A DNA stretch of 64,000 bases. It comes from Bacillus sp. AZ43. Its GTDB lineage: Bacteria > Actinomycetota > Actinomycetes > Mycobacteriales > Geodermatophilaceae. The translations under genes were made by a program, and so were the position numbers. The stretch's first letter is position 1; every line of letters begins with the position of its first letter. Under the pieces are notes generated by a model that saw only the letters and a list, made by a program, of their open reading frames with translations, had not been told where the DNA came from and did no database searches. The stretch is from contig SPQJ01000024.1 in NCBI GenBank assembly GCA_004570425.1, positions 1 to 64,000 of the forward strand, given 5' to 3'. This document shows, in pieces, positions 20,512-30,674 of this stretch.

Positions 20512-21819
20512 TCAGTCGCGGAAGACCAGCGCCGTGCCGATCTGGGTGACGACCTCGTCCCACTGGCGGCGCAGCTCGGCGGCGTCCTCCTGGCGGAGCG
20601 GCGCCTGCGGGTCGGTCTCGCCGCGGGCGACGGCCCGGCCCAGCGCCGACGACGGCGCGAGCAGCTCGTCGACCCGCGTGAGCCCCGCGTACTCGGCGAG
20701 GTCGCGCACACCCTCGACGGGCTGGGCGAACGCGCTGTGGCCCACCAGCCCGGCCGCGCCGTCGGCCACCTCGCCGAGGACCTCCGACAGCTCGGTCAGG
20801 TCGTAGCGGTCCTGGTCGGCCGGCAGCGGCGGGACGTCGGTGTCGGCGACCTCGGCCCAGGACGCGATCTCGGTGAGGTCGTGGCCCTCGGTGCCCCGGA
20901 CGAAGCGGGTGAGCGCCGCGGGGGTGTCGAAGAGGAACACCTCGCCGTCGCGGCCCAGGAAGCGGGCGACGTCCTCGACGTAGCAGCGCAGGGTCAGCCC
21001 CGCGCCCTCCGGGACGACGACCTCGACCGGCAGGATGCCGACGGCCTCCCAGAACTTCGCGGCCTCGGCGACCTCGGCGGCCGACGCGGTCAGCCGGCCG
21101 CCGCGGGCGATGCTGCTCACCGGCGCCGCGGCGCCGGGCTCGTCGTCGTCCACGAGGACGACGTCCTCGGCCGCGTCGTCGATCTCGGAGGCCGCCGGGT
21201 AGTCGTCGAGGGCCGCCGATCCGGCACCGGTCCAGTCGAAGTGCTCCTGGAGCTCCTCGACGACGTCCTCCCAGAGGTCGTCGAGGATGCCACCGACGCC
21301 GATCCACGCGTCCTCGCCGGAGCGGCCGACGAACGCCTCGACGCCGAGACCCAGCGAGCCGATCTCCGGCTTGGCGACCAGTTCGGCGACGGCCTCGAAC
21401 TGGGTCTCGTCGTCGTCCTCGTCCGCGGTGGTGTCCAGGCACTCGGCGAGCCGGCTGACCATGTCGACCGTGGCCGCCAGCTCCTCCACGGCCCAGCGGT
21501 CGGGGTTGTCGGCGGCGACGTCGTAGACGCCGTCGAGGTCGAACCGGTGGTCGTCGTCCGGCGTCAGGTCGTCGGGGCCGAGGCCGACGACGACCGGCCA
21601 CACCGGGTGGTCGGCGAGGTCGTGGTCGGTGCTGGTGCGGCAGAACGCCGCCAGCGCCGCGGGGGAGGGGAAGAGGTGGACCTTCGCGACGTCCCCGTCG
21701 GTGGTGCCGAGGAACGCCTGCCACTCCTCCCCGTCCTCCTCCCACGGCGGCGCCCACAGGGTGTACCCGGTGCGGTCGTCGAGGGTCAGTGCGATGGGAA
21801 CGATGCTGGGCCTGGCCAC
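20512..21819 (-). CDS. Acidic cytoplasmic protein with internal duplication, unknown function
   Basis: 435-residue protein rich in Asp and Glu, with no signal peptide or membrane segment. Residues about 20-140 and 280-400 are similar to each other: each has a FLG..DG-V...LF..PAAL..F.R....HDL pattern followed by a D-D-H/Q-R-(F/Y)-D-L motif and a Glu-Leu-rich helix. The two halves are joined by a very acidic stretch (LDDYPAASEIDDAAEDVVL). GTG at 21819 is preceded by CAGGGT and 6 bases, a weak leaderless signal. I do not recognise a characterised family. It could act as a scaffold or nucleic-acid mimic, but that is a guess. Confidence 0.75.
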   Translation of the reverse strand: MARPSIVPIALTLDDRTGYTLWAPPWEEDGEEWQAFLGTTDGDVAKVHLFPSPAALAAFCRTSTDHDLADHPVWPVVVGLGPDDLTPDDDHRFDLDGVYDVAADNPDRWAVEELAATVDMVSRLAECLDTTADEDDDETQFEAVAELVAKPEIGSLGLGVEAFVGRSGEDAWIGVGGILDDLWEDVVEELQEHFDWTGAGSAALDDYPAASEIDDAAEDVVLVDDDEPGAAAPVSSIARGGRLTASAAEVAEAAKFWEAVGILPVEVVVPEGAGLTLRCYVEDVARFLGRDGEVFLFDTPAALTRFVRGTEGHDLTEIASWAEVADTDVPPLPADQDRYDLTELSEVLGEVADGAAGLVGHSAFAQPVEGVRDLAEYAGLTRVDELLAPSSALGRAVARGETDPQAPLRQEDAAELRRQWDEVVTQIGTALVFRD

Positions 21820-21863
21820 GGGGACACCCTGCCAGATGAGGCCGGACCGGGGACCGGCGCTGG

Positions 21864-23267
<1,404 letters not shown>

Positions 23268-23279
23268 GGATCGAGGGTA
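23268..23279 (-). promoter_or_regulatory. Leaderless -10 of lpd
   Basis: TACCCT (23274-23279, minus strand), 6 bases, then GTG. Confidence 0.5.
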
Positions 23280-23301
23280 GTGCCGTCGCGGACGGCCCGG
23301 C

Positions 23302-23781
23302 TCAGGCCCTTCCGCGCTCGGTCCTCCTCGGGTGCGGCGCGGGCCGCACCACGAGGACCGGGCACGGCGCGTAGTGCTGGACGCGCTCGGCGGTGCTGCC
23401 GACGAGGAAGGAGTCGCTGAGCCCGCGGCCACCCGCCGCCACCACGACGAGGCCGGCTCCGGACTCCTTCGCCGCCTCGATGATCTCGCCGGCGGGCGAC
23501 CCGCTGCGGATCTGCCGGTCGACCACCGGGCCCCAGCCGTCGAAGACGGCCGCCACCGCGTCGACGGCGCCCTGGGCCGCCTCGCGGAAGCTGCCCGTCC
23601 ACTCGCCGGCACGGCCCTGCTGGGCCTCGGAGATCTCGTCGGCGAACGCGACGGAGGCCAACGGCCGGATCACCGCCACCACCGAGATCCCGGTGATCTT
23701 CTGCGGGTCGGCGAAGGACCGCAGGTGCCGGGCGGCGGCCAGCGACTGGGGTGACCCGTCGGTGGCCACGACGACGTGCAT
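23302..23781 (-). CDS. Universal stress protein
   Basis: 159-residue UspA-domain protein. It begins [19 protein letters not shown] and has the ATP-binding pattern [22 protein letters not shown] followed by [10 protein letters not shown] near residue 140, so it is probably of the nucleotide-binding type. The ATG at 23781 is chosen because GGAGGGG lies 9 bases upstream, inside the last codons of the permease gene. The stop of the permease lies one base before the ATG, so the pair is translationally coupled. It may tune the permease. Confidence 0.9.
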   Translation of the reverse strand: MHVVVATDGSPQSLAAARHLRSFADPQKITGISVVAVIRPLASVAFADEISEAQQGRAGEWTGSFREAAQGAVDAVAAVFDGWGPVVDRQIRSGSPAGEIIEAAKESGAGLVVVAAGGRGLSDSFLVGSTAERVQHYAPCPVLVVRPAPHPRRTERGRA

Positions 23782-23782
23782 C

Positions 23783-25210
23783 TCAGGCTCCCCTCCGGGA
23801 CGCGGCATCCGGGTCGCCGCGCTCCACGCCCTCGGGGCGGTTGCGCGAGCCGACGGTGTACTCGATCAGGAACAGCACGACGCCGATGGCGACCAGGCCG
23901 GCGCACCAGAGCAGGGACGAGGGGTCGTCGTAGATGGAGAACCCGAGGATCGCGAGGTTGCCGACGAGGCCCACGACCAGCAGGGGCGTGTTGGCGCGGT
24001 AGGTGCGCCCGTCCTCGTCCTGCCCGCGGAGCTTGAGGCACGCGACGATGACCAGGGCGTAGATGGCCAGGAGCAGGACGACGGTCACGAGGGCGAGGGT
24101 GTTGACCAGGTCGATGCCACCGGCACTGACCACGATGCTGCCGGCGATCAGCAGGCCCGCGACCACCGCCGCGCTGAACAGCAGGCCGACCCACGGGCTG
24201 CGGCGGGTGGCGTGGATCCGGGCGAAGACGCCGGGGACGACGTCCTCCTTGGCCATGCCGTAGAGGATCCGCGGCTGGGTGACGATCGTGACCAGCGTCG
24301 TGTTGGTGATCGCGATCAGGGCGATGATCGAGAACAGCGTCGTCATGAAGTCCGTGGAGAACGGCAGGATGCCCTGCCTGACGACCTCGAGCAGGGCCGC
24401 GTCGGAGTCCGCCAGCTGGTCCGTGGGCACCGTGAGCGCCGCCGCCATGGAGACCAGGACGTAGACGAGGCCCGCGACGACCATGCCGCCGACCAGCGAC
24501 CGGGGGAAGGCGCGGTGCGGCTCGATGGTCTCCTCCGCGACGTTGGCGGTGTTCTCGAAGCCGGTCATCGCGAAGAACGAGAACGCGATGCCGGCGAGGA
24601 CCGCGAGCGCCGGGTTGCCCGAGACGCTGATGTCGACGAGGACGCCGAAGTCGGCGTCGCCCTGGGCGATGAACCAGACGCCGATCACCATGATGATGAG
24701 CAGGCCGGCGACCTCGACGAAGGTCATCAGCATGTTCATCACCACCGACTCGGTGATGCCGATGAAGTTGACGACCACCAGGGCCAGCAGGAAGACCAGG
24801 GACACCAGCAGCGCGGGCGGGCCCTCCCACAGCGTGGCGAAGTAGGAGGCGAACCCGGTGGCCAGCGAGCCGGTGGCCGCGAAGCTGGCCGACAGGAACG
24901 ACACGGTGACCAGGAAGGTCAGCGCCGTGCTGCCGAAGGCCTTCTTGACGTAGAGCGCGGCGCCGGCGGCCTGGGGGTACTTCGTCACCAGCTCCGCGTA
25001 CGCGGACCCGGTGATGGCCGCGACCGTGACGCCGAGGCCGAAGGCGATCCAGAACGCACCGCCGACGGCCGCCGCGACCAGGCCGATCAGGACGTAGATC
25101 CCCGACCCCAGGACGTCGCCGAGCGTGTAGAAGAACAGCTGCTTGCCGGTGATGGACCGGCGGAGACCGGCCTCCTCCCGGTCGGCCGTGGTGGGGCGGC
25201 TGTCGGCCAC
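23783..25210 (-). CDS. APC-family amino acid permease
   Basis: 475-residue membrane transporter of the amino acid-polyamine-organocation superfamily with about 12 hydrophobic segments. The first helix carries the substrate and sodium/proton site pattern GDVLGSGIYVLIG near residue 31. AYAELVTKYPQAAGAALYVKKAFG near residue 71 and SFFAMTGFENTANVAEE near residue 220 are family hallmarks. The substrate is not predictable. It forms an operon with the universal stress protein. Confidence 0.92.
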   Translation of the reverse strand: MADSRPTTADREEAGLRRSITGKQLFFYTLGDVLGSGIYVLIGLVAAAVGGAFWIAFGLGVTVAAITGSAYAELVTKYPQAAGAALYVKKAFGSTALTFLVTVSFLSASFAATGSLATGFASYFATLWEGPPALLVSLVFLLALVVVNFIGITESVVMNMLMTFVEVAGLLIIMVIGVWFIAQGDADFGVLVDISVSGNPALAVLAGIAFSFFAMTGFENTANVAEETIEPHRAFPRSLVGGMVVAGLVYVLVSMAAALTVPTDQLADSDAALLEVVRQGILPFSTDFMTTLFSIIALIAITNTTLVTIVTQPRILYGMAKEDVVPGVFARIHATRRSPWVGLLFSAAVVAGLLIAGSIVVSAGGIDLVNTLALVTVVLLLAIYALVIVACLKLRGQDEDGRTYRANTPLLVVGLVGNLAILGFSIYDDPSSLLWCAGLVAIGVVLFLIEYTVGSRNRPEGVERGDPDAASRRGA

Positions 25211-25303
25211 GGGTCCCTCGCTTCGGCGACGGCGGAGGTGCTGGGGGGTCGATCCTGCCGCCGCCGCCGAGCCGGCGCTCGGTGAACGCTGGGGAGGGGC
25301 CGC

Positions 25304-26173
25304 TCAGACGCCCATCGGATGCCAGACCGTTTTCGTCTCGAGGAACGGGGTCATGCGGGACAGGCCGGGGTCGGCGGTCCAGTCCGGCTCGGGATACTCG
25401 GGGCGCAGCACCCGCTTCACCGTGCCGGCGGCCTCGCGCTCGAACTCCATTGCCCGGCCCGTGGGGGCGCCGGTGAGGTCGATGGCGTCGACGTCGGCGT
25501 GCTCGGCCAGCCAGGTGCCCAGCTCCGCGGCGTCCCCGGTCAGCAGGTTCACCGTGCCGGCGGGGACGTCGCTGGTCGCGAGCACCTCGGCCAGCGTGAC
25601 GGCCGGGATCGGCCGCTCCTTCGACGTCACGACGACGGCGGTGCTGCCGGTCGCCAGCACCGGGGCCAGCACGCTCACCAGGCCCAGCAGCGAGGACTGC
25701 TGCGGCGCGAGGACGGCGACCACACCGGTCGGCTCGGGCATCGAGAAGTCGAAGTACGGGCCGGCGACCGGGTTGGCCCCGCCGAGCACGGCGGCCAGCT
25801 TGTCGGTCCAGCCGGCGTACCAGACCCAGCGGTCGATGGCGGCGTCGACGGCGGCGCGGGCCTTGGACGACGAGAGCCCCTCGCCGGCCGCGACCTCCTC
25901 GCAGAACTGGACGTGCCGGCCCTCCATCACCTCGGCCACCCGGTAGAGCACCTGGCCGCGGTTGTAGGCGGTGGCGCCCGACCACTTCGGGAAGGCCGCG
26001 CGGGCGGCGACGACGGCGTCACGCGCGTCCTTGCGCGAGGCCCACGCGGCGTTGGCCAGGAAGTGGCCCTTGGTGTCGGTGACCTCGTAGGTGCGCCCCG
26101 ACTCCGAGCGCGGGAAGGCGCCGTTGACGTAGAGCTTGTAGGTCTTGCGGACGGCGAGGCGGTCGGAGCTCAC
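25304..26173 (-). CDS. Short ALDH-fold protein lacking the catalytic Cys (ALDH16 C-terminal-like)
   Basis: 289 residues against about 480 for a normal aldehyde dehydrogenase. It covers the N-terminal and NAD-binding part (TYKLYVNGAFPRSESGRTY, then PTGVVAVLAPQQSSLLGLVS) and stops before the position where the nucleophilic Cys would be. No GQxC motif is present. GTG at 26173 overlaps the stop of the full-length ALDH (GTGA). Fusion proteins of the ALDH16 family have just this arrangement in one chain: an active domain followed by a Cys-less one. I infer a split ALDH16 whose second half is structural. A decayed duplicate is the alternative. Confidence 0.85.
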   Translation of the reverse strand: MSSDRLAVRKTYKLYVNGAFPRSESGRTYEVTDTKGHFLANAAWASRKDARDAVVAARAAFPKWSGATAYNRGQVLYRVAEVMEGRHVQFCEEVAAGEGLSSSKARAAVDAAIDRWVWYAGWTDKLAAVLGGANPVAGPYFDFSMPEPTGVVAVLAPQQSSLLGLVSVLAPVLATGSTAVVVTSKERPIPAVTLAEVLATSDVPAGTVNLLTGDAAELGTWLAEHADVDAIDLTGAPTGRAMEFEREAAGTVKRVLRPEYPEPDWTADPGLSRMTPFLETKTVWHPMGV

Positions 26174-27615
26174 TGGTCGTTGCCCTTCAGGTACGCGGCC
26201 AGGCCGTGGCGGCCGCCCTCGCGGCCGTAGCCGGACTGCTTGTAGCCGCCGAACGGCGAGGTCGGGTCGAACTTGTTGAACGTGTTGGCCCACACCACAC
26301 CGGCGCGGAGCTGGTTGGCGATCTTGAGGATGCGCGAGCCCTTCTCCGTCCAGATGCCGGCCGACAGGCCGTAGGTCGTGTTGTTCGCCTTCGCGACCGC
26401 CTCGTCGGGCGTGCGGAAGGTGAGGACCGAAAGCACCGGCCCGAACACCTCGTCACGGGCGATCCGGTGGGCGGGGGAGACGTTGGTGAAGACCGTCGGC
26501 GGGAACCAGAAGCCACGTTCGGGGAGCTCGCAGTCAGGCTGCCAGCGCTCCGCGCCCTCGGCCACGCCGTAGTCGGACAGTTCGCGGATGCGCGCGAGCT
26601 GCTCGGCCGAGTTGATCGCGCCGATGTCGGTGTTCTTGTCCAGCGGGTCGCCGACGCGCAGGGTGCCGATCCGCCGCTGGAGGCTCGCGATCACCTCGTC
26701 GTGGATGTTCTCCTGCACCAGCAGGCGCGAGCCGGCGCAGCAGACGTGGCCCTGGTTGAAGAAGATGCCCTGCACGATGCCCTCGACGGCCTGGTCGATC
26801 GGGGCGTCGTCGAACACGATGTTCGCGGCCTTGCCGCCGAGCTCCAGGGTGAGCTTCTTGCGGGTCCCGGCGACCGCGCGGGCGATCTGCTTGCCGACCT
26901 CGGTCGAGCCGGTGAACGCGACCTTGTCGACGTCCCCGTGCTCCACGACGGCGCGGCCGGTGTCGCCGGCGCCGGTGACGATGTTGACCACGCCCGGCGG
27001 CAGGTCCGCCTGGCGGCAGACCTCGGCGAACAGCAGCGCGCTCAGCGGGGTCGTCTCGGCCGGCTTGAGGACGACGGTGTTGCCGGTGGCCAGCGCCGGG
27101 GCGACCTTCCACGCGAGCATCAGCAGCGGGAAGTTCCACGGGATGACCTGCCCGGCCACGCCCAGCGGGCGCGGGGCCGGTCCCAGGCCCGCGTGGTCGA
27201 GCTTGTCGGCCCAGCCCGCGTGGTAGAAGAAGTGCGCCGCGGCCAGGGGGACGTCGACGTCGCGGGACTCCCGGATCGGCTTGCCGTTGTCGAGCGACTC
27301 GAGGACGGCGAACTCGCGGGCCCGCTCCTGCAGGATCCGCGCGATGCGGAACAGGTACTTGCCGCGGTCGGCGGGACGCATCGGGCCCCAGACGCGGGTG
27401 AACGCCCGGCGGGCGGCGGCGACCGCGCGGTCGACGTCGGCGGTGCCGGCCGACGAGACCTCGGTGAGGACCTCCTCGGTGGCCGGGTTGACGGTCTTGA
27501 ACGTCTCGCCGGTGCCGTCGACGAACTCGCCGTCGATGAACAGGCCGTAGGACGGCGCGATGTCGACGATGGACCGCGACTCGGGCGCGGGGGCGTACTC
27601 GAAAACGCTGGTCAT
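26170..27615 (-). CDS. Aldehyde dehydrogenase (catalytic; ALDH16 N-terminal-like)
   Basis: 481-residue NAD(P)-dependent dehydrogenase with all key residues: PWNFPLLMLAWKVAPALA (oxyanion Asn), ELGGKAANIVF (general-base Glu) and nucleophilic Cys in NQGHVCCAGSRLLV. Four bases separate it from the deoC stop, and its own stop overlaps the short ALDH gene. Deoxyribose-phosphate aldolase releases acetaldehyde, so oxidation of that acetaldehyde to acetate is the obvious role. That is inference from the operon. Confidence 0.93.
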   Translation of the reverse strand: MTSVFEYAPAPESRSIVDIAPSYGLFIDGEFVDGTGETFKTVNPATEEVLTEVSSAGTADVDRAVAAARRAFTRVWGPMRPADRGKYLFRIARILQERAREFAVLESLDNGKPIRESRDVDVPLAAAHFFYHAGWADKLDHAGLGPAPRPLGVAGQVIPWNFPLLMLAWKVAPALATGNTVVLKPAETTPLSALLFAEVCRQADLPPGVVNIVTGAGDTGRAVVEHGDVDKVAFTGSTEVGKQIARAVAGTRKKLTLELGGKAANIVFDDAPIDQAVEGIVQGIFFNQGHVCCAGSRLLVQENIHDEVIASLQRRIGTLRVGDPLDKNTDIGAINSAEQLARIRELSDYGVAEGAERWQPDCELPERGFWFPPTVFTNVSPAHRIARDEVFGPVLSVLTFRTPDEAVAKANNTTYGLSAGIWTEKGSRILKIANQLRAGVVWANTFNKFDPTSPFGGYKQSGYGREGGRHGLAAYLKGNDQ

Positions 27616-27619
27616 CTGG

Positions 27620-28615
27620 TCAGTCCACCGTGACGTAGTCGGGGCCGGAGTAGTGGCCGGTGCGCAGCTTCTGCCGCTGCAGCAGGAGGTCGTTGAGCAG
27701 GCTGGAGGCGCCGAAGCGGAACCAGTCGGGGTCGAGCCAGTCGGCGCCGGCTGTCTCGTTGATCAGCACGAGGTGCTTGATCGCGTCCTTCGTCGTCCGG
27801 ATGCCGCCCGCGGGCTTGAACCCGATCTGGCGGCCGGTGGCGGCCCGGAAGTCCCGGACCGCCTCGAGCATGACGAGGCTGACCGGCAGGGTCGCGGCAG
27901 GGCTGACCTTGCCGGTGGAGGTCTTGATGAAGTCGCCGCCGGCCAGCATCGCGATCCAGCTCGCGCGGCGGACGTTGTCCAGCGTCATCAGCTCGCCGGT
28001 CTCGAGGATCACCTTGAGGTGGGCGGACCCGCAGGCCTCCTTGACGGCGACGATCTCCTCGTAGACGTCGAGGTAGCGGCCGGCCAGGAAGGCGCCGCGG
28101 TCGATGACCATGTCGATCTCGTCGGCACCGTTCTCGACCGCGTCCCGGACGTCGGCGATCTTCACCGCCCGGCTGGCGCGGCCGCTGGGGAACGCGGTGG
28201 CGACGGCGGCGACGTGGATGCCGGTGCCTTCCAGCGCCTCGCGGGCGACGCCGGCGAGGTCGCCGTAGACGCAGACCGCGGCCACCTGCGGGCAGCCGGG
28301 GTCGCTCGGGTCGGGACGGCGGGCCTTGGCGGCGAGGCTGCGGACCTTGCCCGGGGTGTCGGCCCCTTCGAGGGTGGTGAGGTCGACCATCGAGATGGCG
28401 GTGTCGATGGCCCAGGCCTTCGCGGTGGTCTTGATCGACCGGGTGCCCAGCATGGCGACGCGCGACTCCGCGCCCACCTGGTCGACGCCGGGCAGGCCAT
28501 GGAGGAACGCGCGGAACGCCGCGTCGGAGCGCGTGACGTCGTCGTACGGCGGGAGCGGCGCCATCAACGCGCGCGCGTCGTCGGGCAGCGCGTCGGGGTC
28601 GAGCACGTGGGTCAT
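27620..28615 (-). CDS. deoC: Deoxyribose-phosphate aldolase
   Basis: 331-residue class I aldolase splitting 2-deoxyribose 5-phosphate to glyceraldehyde 3-phosphate and acetaldehyde. The Schiff-base Lys is in FIKTSTGK and the second active-site Lys in IGFKPAGGIR; DLTTLEGADT and VCVYGDL are the N-terminal barrel motifs. It belongs to the longer DeoC type, with about 70 extra N-terminal residues. ATG 28615 is preferred since AGGGGA lies 11 bases upstream; ATGs at 28624 and 28627 are alternatives. It heads an operon with two ALDH genes. Confidence 0.94.
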   Translation of the reverse strand: MTHVLDPDALPDDARALMAPLPPYDDVTRSDAAFRAFLHGLPGVDQVGAESRVAMLGTRSIKTTAKAWAIDTAISMVDLTTLEGADTPGKVRSLAAKARRPDPSDPGCPQVAAVCVYGDLAGVAREALEGTGIHVAAVATAFPSGRASRAVKIADVRDAVENGADEIDMVIDRGAFLAGRYLDVYEEIVAVKEACGSAHLKVILETGELMTLDNVRRASWIAMLAGGDFIKTSTGKVSPAATLPVSLVMLEAVRDFRAATGRQIGFKPAGGIRTTKDAIKHLVLINETAGADWLDPDWFRFGASSLLNDLLLQRQKLRTGHYSGPDYVTVD

Positions 28616-28633
28616 GCCGATCATCATCCCCTG

Positions 28634-28652
28634 TCCGGAGTCCGGATCCGAA
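28634..28652. promoter_or_regulatory. TCCGGA repeats upstream of deoC
   Basis: TCCGGA-G-TCCGGA-TCCGAA is a cluster of short palindromic hexamers immediately upstream of the deoC start. It may be an operator for a deo-type repressor or part of the 5' leader. No regulator was identified. Confidence 0.25.
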
Positions 28653-28767
28653 TGCCGCTCACCCCACGGAGCGTGCCCCGGTGTGGCGGCTGCGGACTGC
28701 CCTCGTCTGGATCTGTGGACAAGCTGCTGACCTGGGGATTCGTGCTGCGCCGCACCTCGATCGGAGG

Positions 28768-28789
28768 TAGAATTCGAACACGTGATCGA
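28768..28789 (+). promoter_or_regulatory. -10 and SOS-box-like operator of the HNH gene
   Basis: TAGAAT (28768-28773) is a good -10. It is directly followed by TCGAAC-ACGT-GATCGA (28774-28789), which matches the actinobacterial LexA box TCGAAC-N4-GTTCGA at 11 of 12 defined positions. A repressor here would block promoter clearance. LexA control is inference. Confidence 0.6.
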
Positions 28790-28806
28790 ACAGGTGGGGA
28801 GGCGTC

Positions 28807-30018
28807 GTGCTGGAGCTGCTGCAGTCCCTCCTGGACTCCCTGCAGGCCGAGCCGCTCGACGACCTGGTGACCGCCGACCAGGTCCTGGACCGGACGTCTC
28901 TGCTGGTGGCCGTGCGCAACGCGGTCGACGCCGAACTCACCGCCAGCGTGCGGCGGGCCGAGAACGTGCAGGCGCCCGAGCGCGACGGGATGAGGTCGAT
29001 GCGTTCCTGGCTGCGGGGGCACTCGCGGCTGTCGGCTCGGGATGCGGCGCGGATCGTCGGCAACGGGCGCGCGCTGGAGCAGTTGCCCGCGGTGGGGGCC
29101 GCGTTCGCCGCCGGTGCGGTGACCGCGGAGCAGGTGAGCGTGATGGCACCCGTCGCGGCGGTGGATGTGCAGGCGGAGGCGGTCGGCCAGGGCGTCGACC
29201 TGTCCGAGGTGGACCGAACCCTCGCCGAGGTCGCGTCCACGCAGGTGCACGCCGCCCTCGGCGCGGTCGTGCAGCACTTCCTCGCGCGGCTGGACCCCGA
29301 CGGCACCGAGCCGGACCCGACGGAGCGGCGTGCTCTCGCCATCGCCCGGCACCACGACGGCAGCGTCACCGGCCGGTTCGAGCTCGACGCGGTCGGTGGG
29401 GAGAAGTTCTGCACCGTGCTGGAGTCGATGGTCCAGGTTTCGCGCCCGGCCGGTGATCTCCGAACCCGCTCGGAGCAGCTGGGCGACGCGCTGGTGCAGT
29501 GGGCCGACAACACCTTGGCGTCCGGGACGCTGCCGATCCTGCGCACGGTCAGGCCGCACGTGATCGTCACGATCCCGCTGGCCGACCTCGTCGACGCCAC
29601 CACCGTGCCGGGCGCGGCCGGCACCGCCTTCGGCGCGCGGATCTCGGCAGCGCGGGCCCGGATGCTGGCCTGCGACGGCAACGTCACCCGGATCGTGCTC
29701 GGCCCCGAAGGCCAGCCCCTCGAAGCGGGGCGCACCAGGCGGGTGTTCCCGCCGCACCTCCGCCGGGCCGTCGAGGTCCGGGACCACCACTGCGTGTTCG
29801 CCGGATGCGACGCCCCGAGCTTCTGGTGCGACGTCCACCACCTGATCCACTGGGCCCACGACGGGGACACCGACGTCGGCAACGGTGCCCTGCTCTGCGA
29901 GCGGCACCACACGAAGGTCCACCACGGCTTCCGCATCGAGCGGCAACCCGACGGCCGATGGCGCACCTGGCGTCCCGACGGCAGCGAGATCCTCATCGGC
30001 GAACCGCTGCGGATCTGA
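28807..30018 (+). CDS. DUF222 and HNH endonuclease domain protein (13E12-like)
   Basis: 403-residue protein. Residues about 20-300 form the DUF222 helical region, with MRSMRSWLRGHSRLSARDAARI near residue 60. The C-terminal HNH nuclease has RDHHCVFAGCDAPSFWCDVHHL near 325, DGDTDVGNGALLCERHH near 353 and a final KVHHG. The two Cys (CVFAGC) fit a metal-bound HNH fold. GTG at 28807 follows GGGGAGGCG. The family is multi-copy and mobile-like in actinobacteria and its biological role is unsettled. An SOS-box-like site overlaps the promoter. Confidence 0.9.
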   Translation: MLELLQSLLDSLQAEPLDDLVTADQVLDRTSLLVAVRNAVDAELTASVRRAENVQAPERDGMRSMRSWLRGHSRLSARDAARIVGNGRALEQLPAVGAAFAAGAVTAEQVSVMAPVAAVDVQAEAVGQGVDLSEVDRTLAEVASTQVHAALGAVVQHFLARLDPDGTEPDPTERRALAIARHHDGSVTGRFELDAVGGEKFCTVLESMVQVSRPAGDLRTRSEQLGDALVQWADNTLASGTLPILRTVRPHVIVTIPLADLVDATTVPGAAGTAFGARISAARARMLACDGNVTRIVLGPEGQPLEAGRTRRVFPPHLRRAVEVRDHHCVFAGCDAPSFWCDVHHLIHWAHDGDTDVGNGALLCERHHTKVHHGFRIERQPDGRWRTWRPDGSEILIGEPLRI

Positions 30019-30035
30019 GCGGACAGGGCTGCCGA

Positions 30036-30048
30036 TACGGTGTCGCGC
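30036..30048 (+). promoter_or_regulatory. Leaderless -10 of upp
   Basis: TACGGT (30036-30041), 7 bases, then GTG at 30049. Confidence 0.55.
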
Positions 30049-30672
30049 GTGCAGCTCACCGTCGTCGACCACCCGTTGGCCCGTGCCCGCCTGACCCGCA
30101 TGCGGGACGAGCGGACGGACAACGCCATGTTCCGGGCCGCCCTGCGCGAGCTCACCCAGATGCTCGTGTACGAGGCCACCCGCGACCTCGCCGTCGCCGA
30201 GGAGCCGATCACCACCCCGGTCGTCGAGACGACGGGCTACCGCCTGGCGGCCCCGCCGCTGATCGTGCCGGTGCTGCGCGCCGGGCTGGGCATGGCCGAC
30301 ACCGCGCACGGGATGCTGCCCGAGTCGCAGATGGGCTTCGTCGGCCTGGCGCGCAACGAGGAGACCTTCCAGCCCGAGGCGTACATGGCCTCGCTGCCGG
30401 AGTCGCTGGTCGGCCGGCACGTCTTCGTCCTCGACCCGATGCTGGCCACCGGTGGCTCGCTGGTCCACTGCTGCGGCCTGCTCACCGCGCGCGGCGCCAC
30501 GGAGATCACCGTGCTGTGCGCCCTGGCCGCCCCCGAGGGCATCCGCCGGTTGGAGGAGAGCGGCCTGCCGCTGCGGGTCTTCACCGCCAGCGTCGACGAG
30601 GGCCTCAACGACAAGGCCTACATCGTCCCCGGCCTCGGCGACGCCGGCGACCGCCAGTTCGGCGCGGTCTGA
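30049..30672 (+). CDS. upp: Uracil phosphoribosyltransferase
   Basis: 207-residue salvage enzyme making UMP from uracil and PRPP. PRPP loop [11 protein letters not shown] near residue 128 and uracil-binding [11 protein letters not shown] at the C-terminus are intact. GTG 30049 gives the usual length and fits the leaderless promoter; GTG 30040 is an alternative. Uracil released by the pyrimidine phosphorylase encoded at 14 kb would be recaptured here. Two bases separate it from the next gene. Confidence 0.95.
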   Translation: MQLTVVDHPLARARLTRMRDERTDNAMFRAALRELTQMLVYEATRDLAVAEEPITTPVVETTGYRLAAPPLIVPVLRAGLGMADTAHGMLPESQMGFVGLARNEETFQPEAYMASLPESLVGRHVFVLDPMLATGGSLVHCCGLLTARGATEITVLCALAAPEGIRRLEESGLPLRVFTASVDEGLNDKAYIVPGLGDAGDRQFGAV

Positions 30673-30674
30673 CC

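Noticed and set aside
28807-30018. The HNH gene as a restriction-modification or defence nuclease
   Set aside because: The DUF222 N-terminal region identifies the common 13E12-like family, and there is no methyltransferase or other defence partner beside it.
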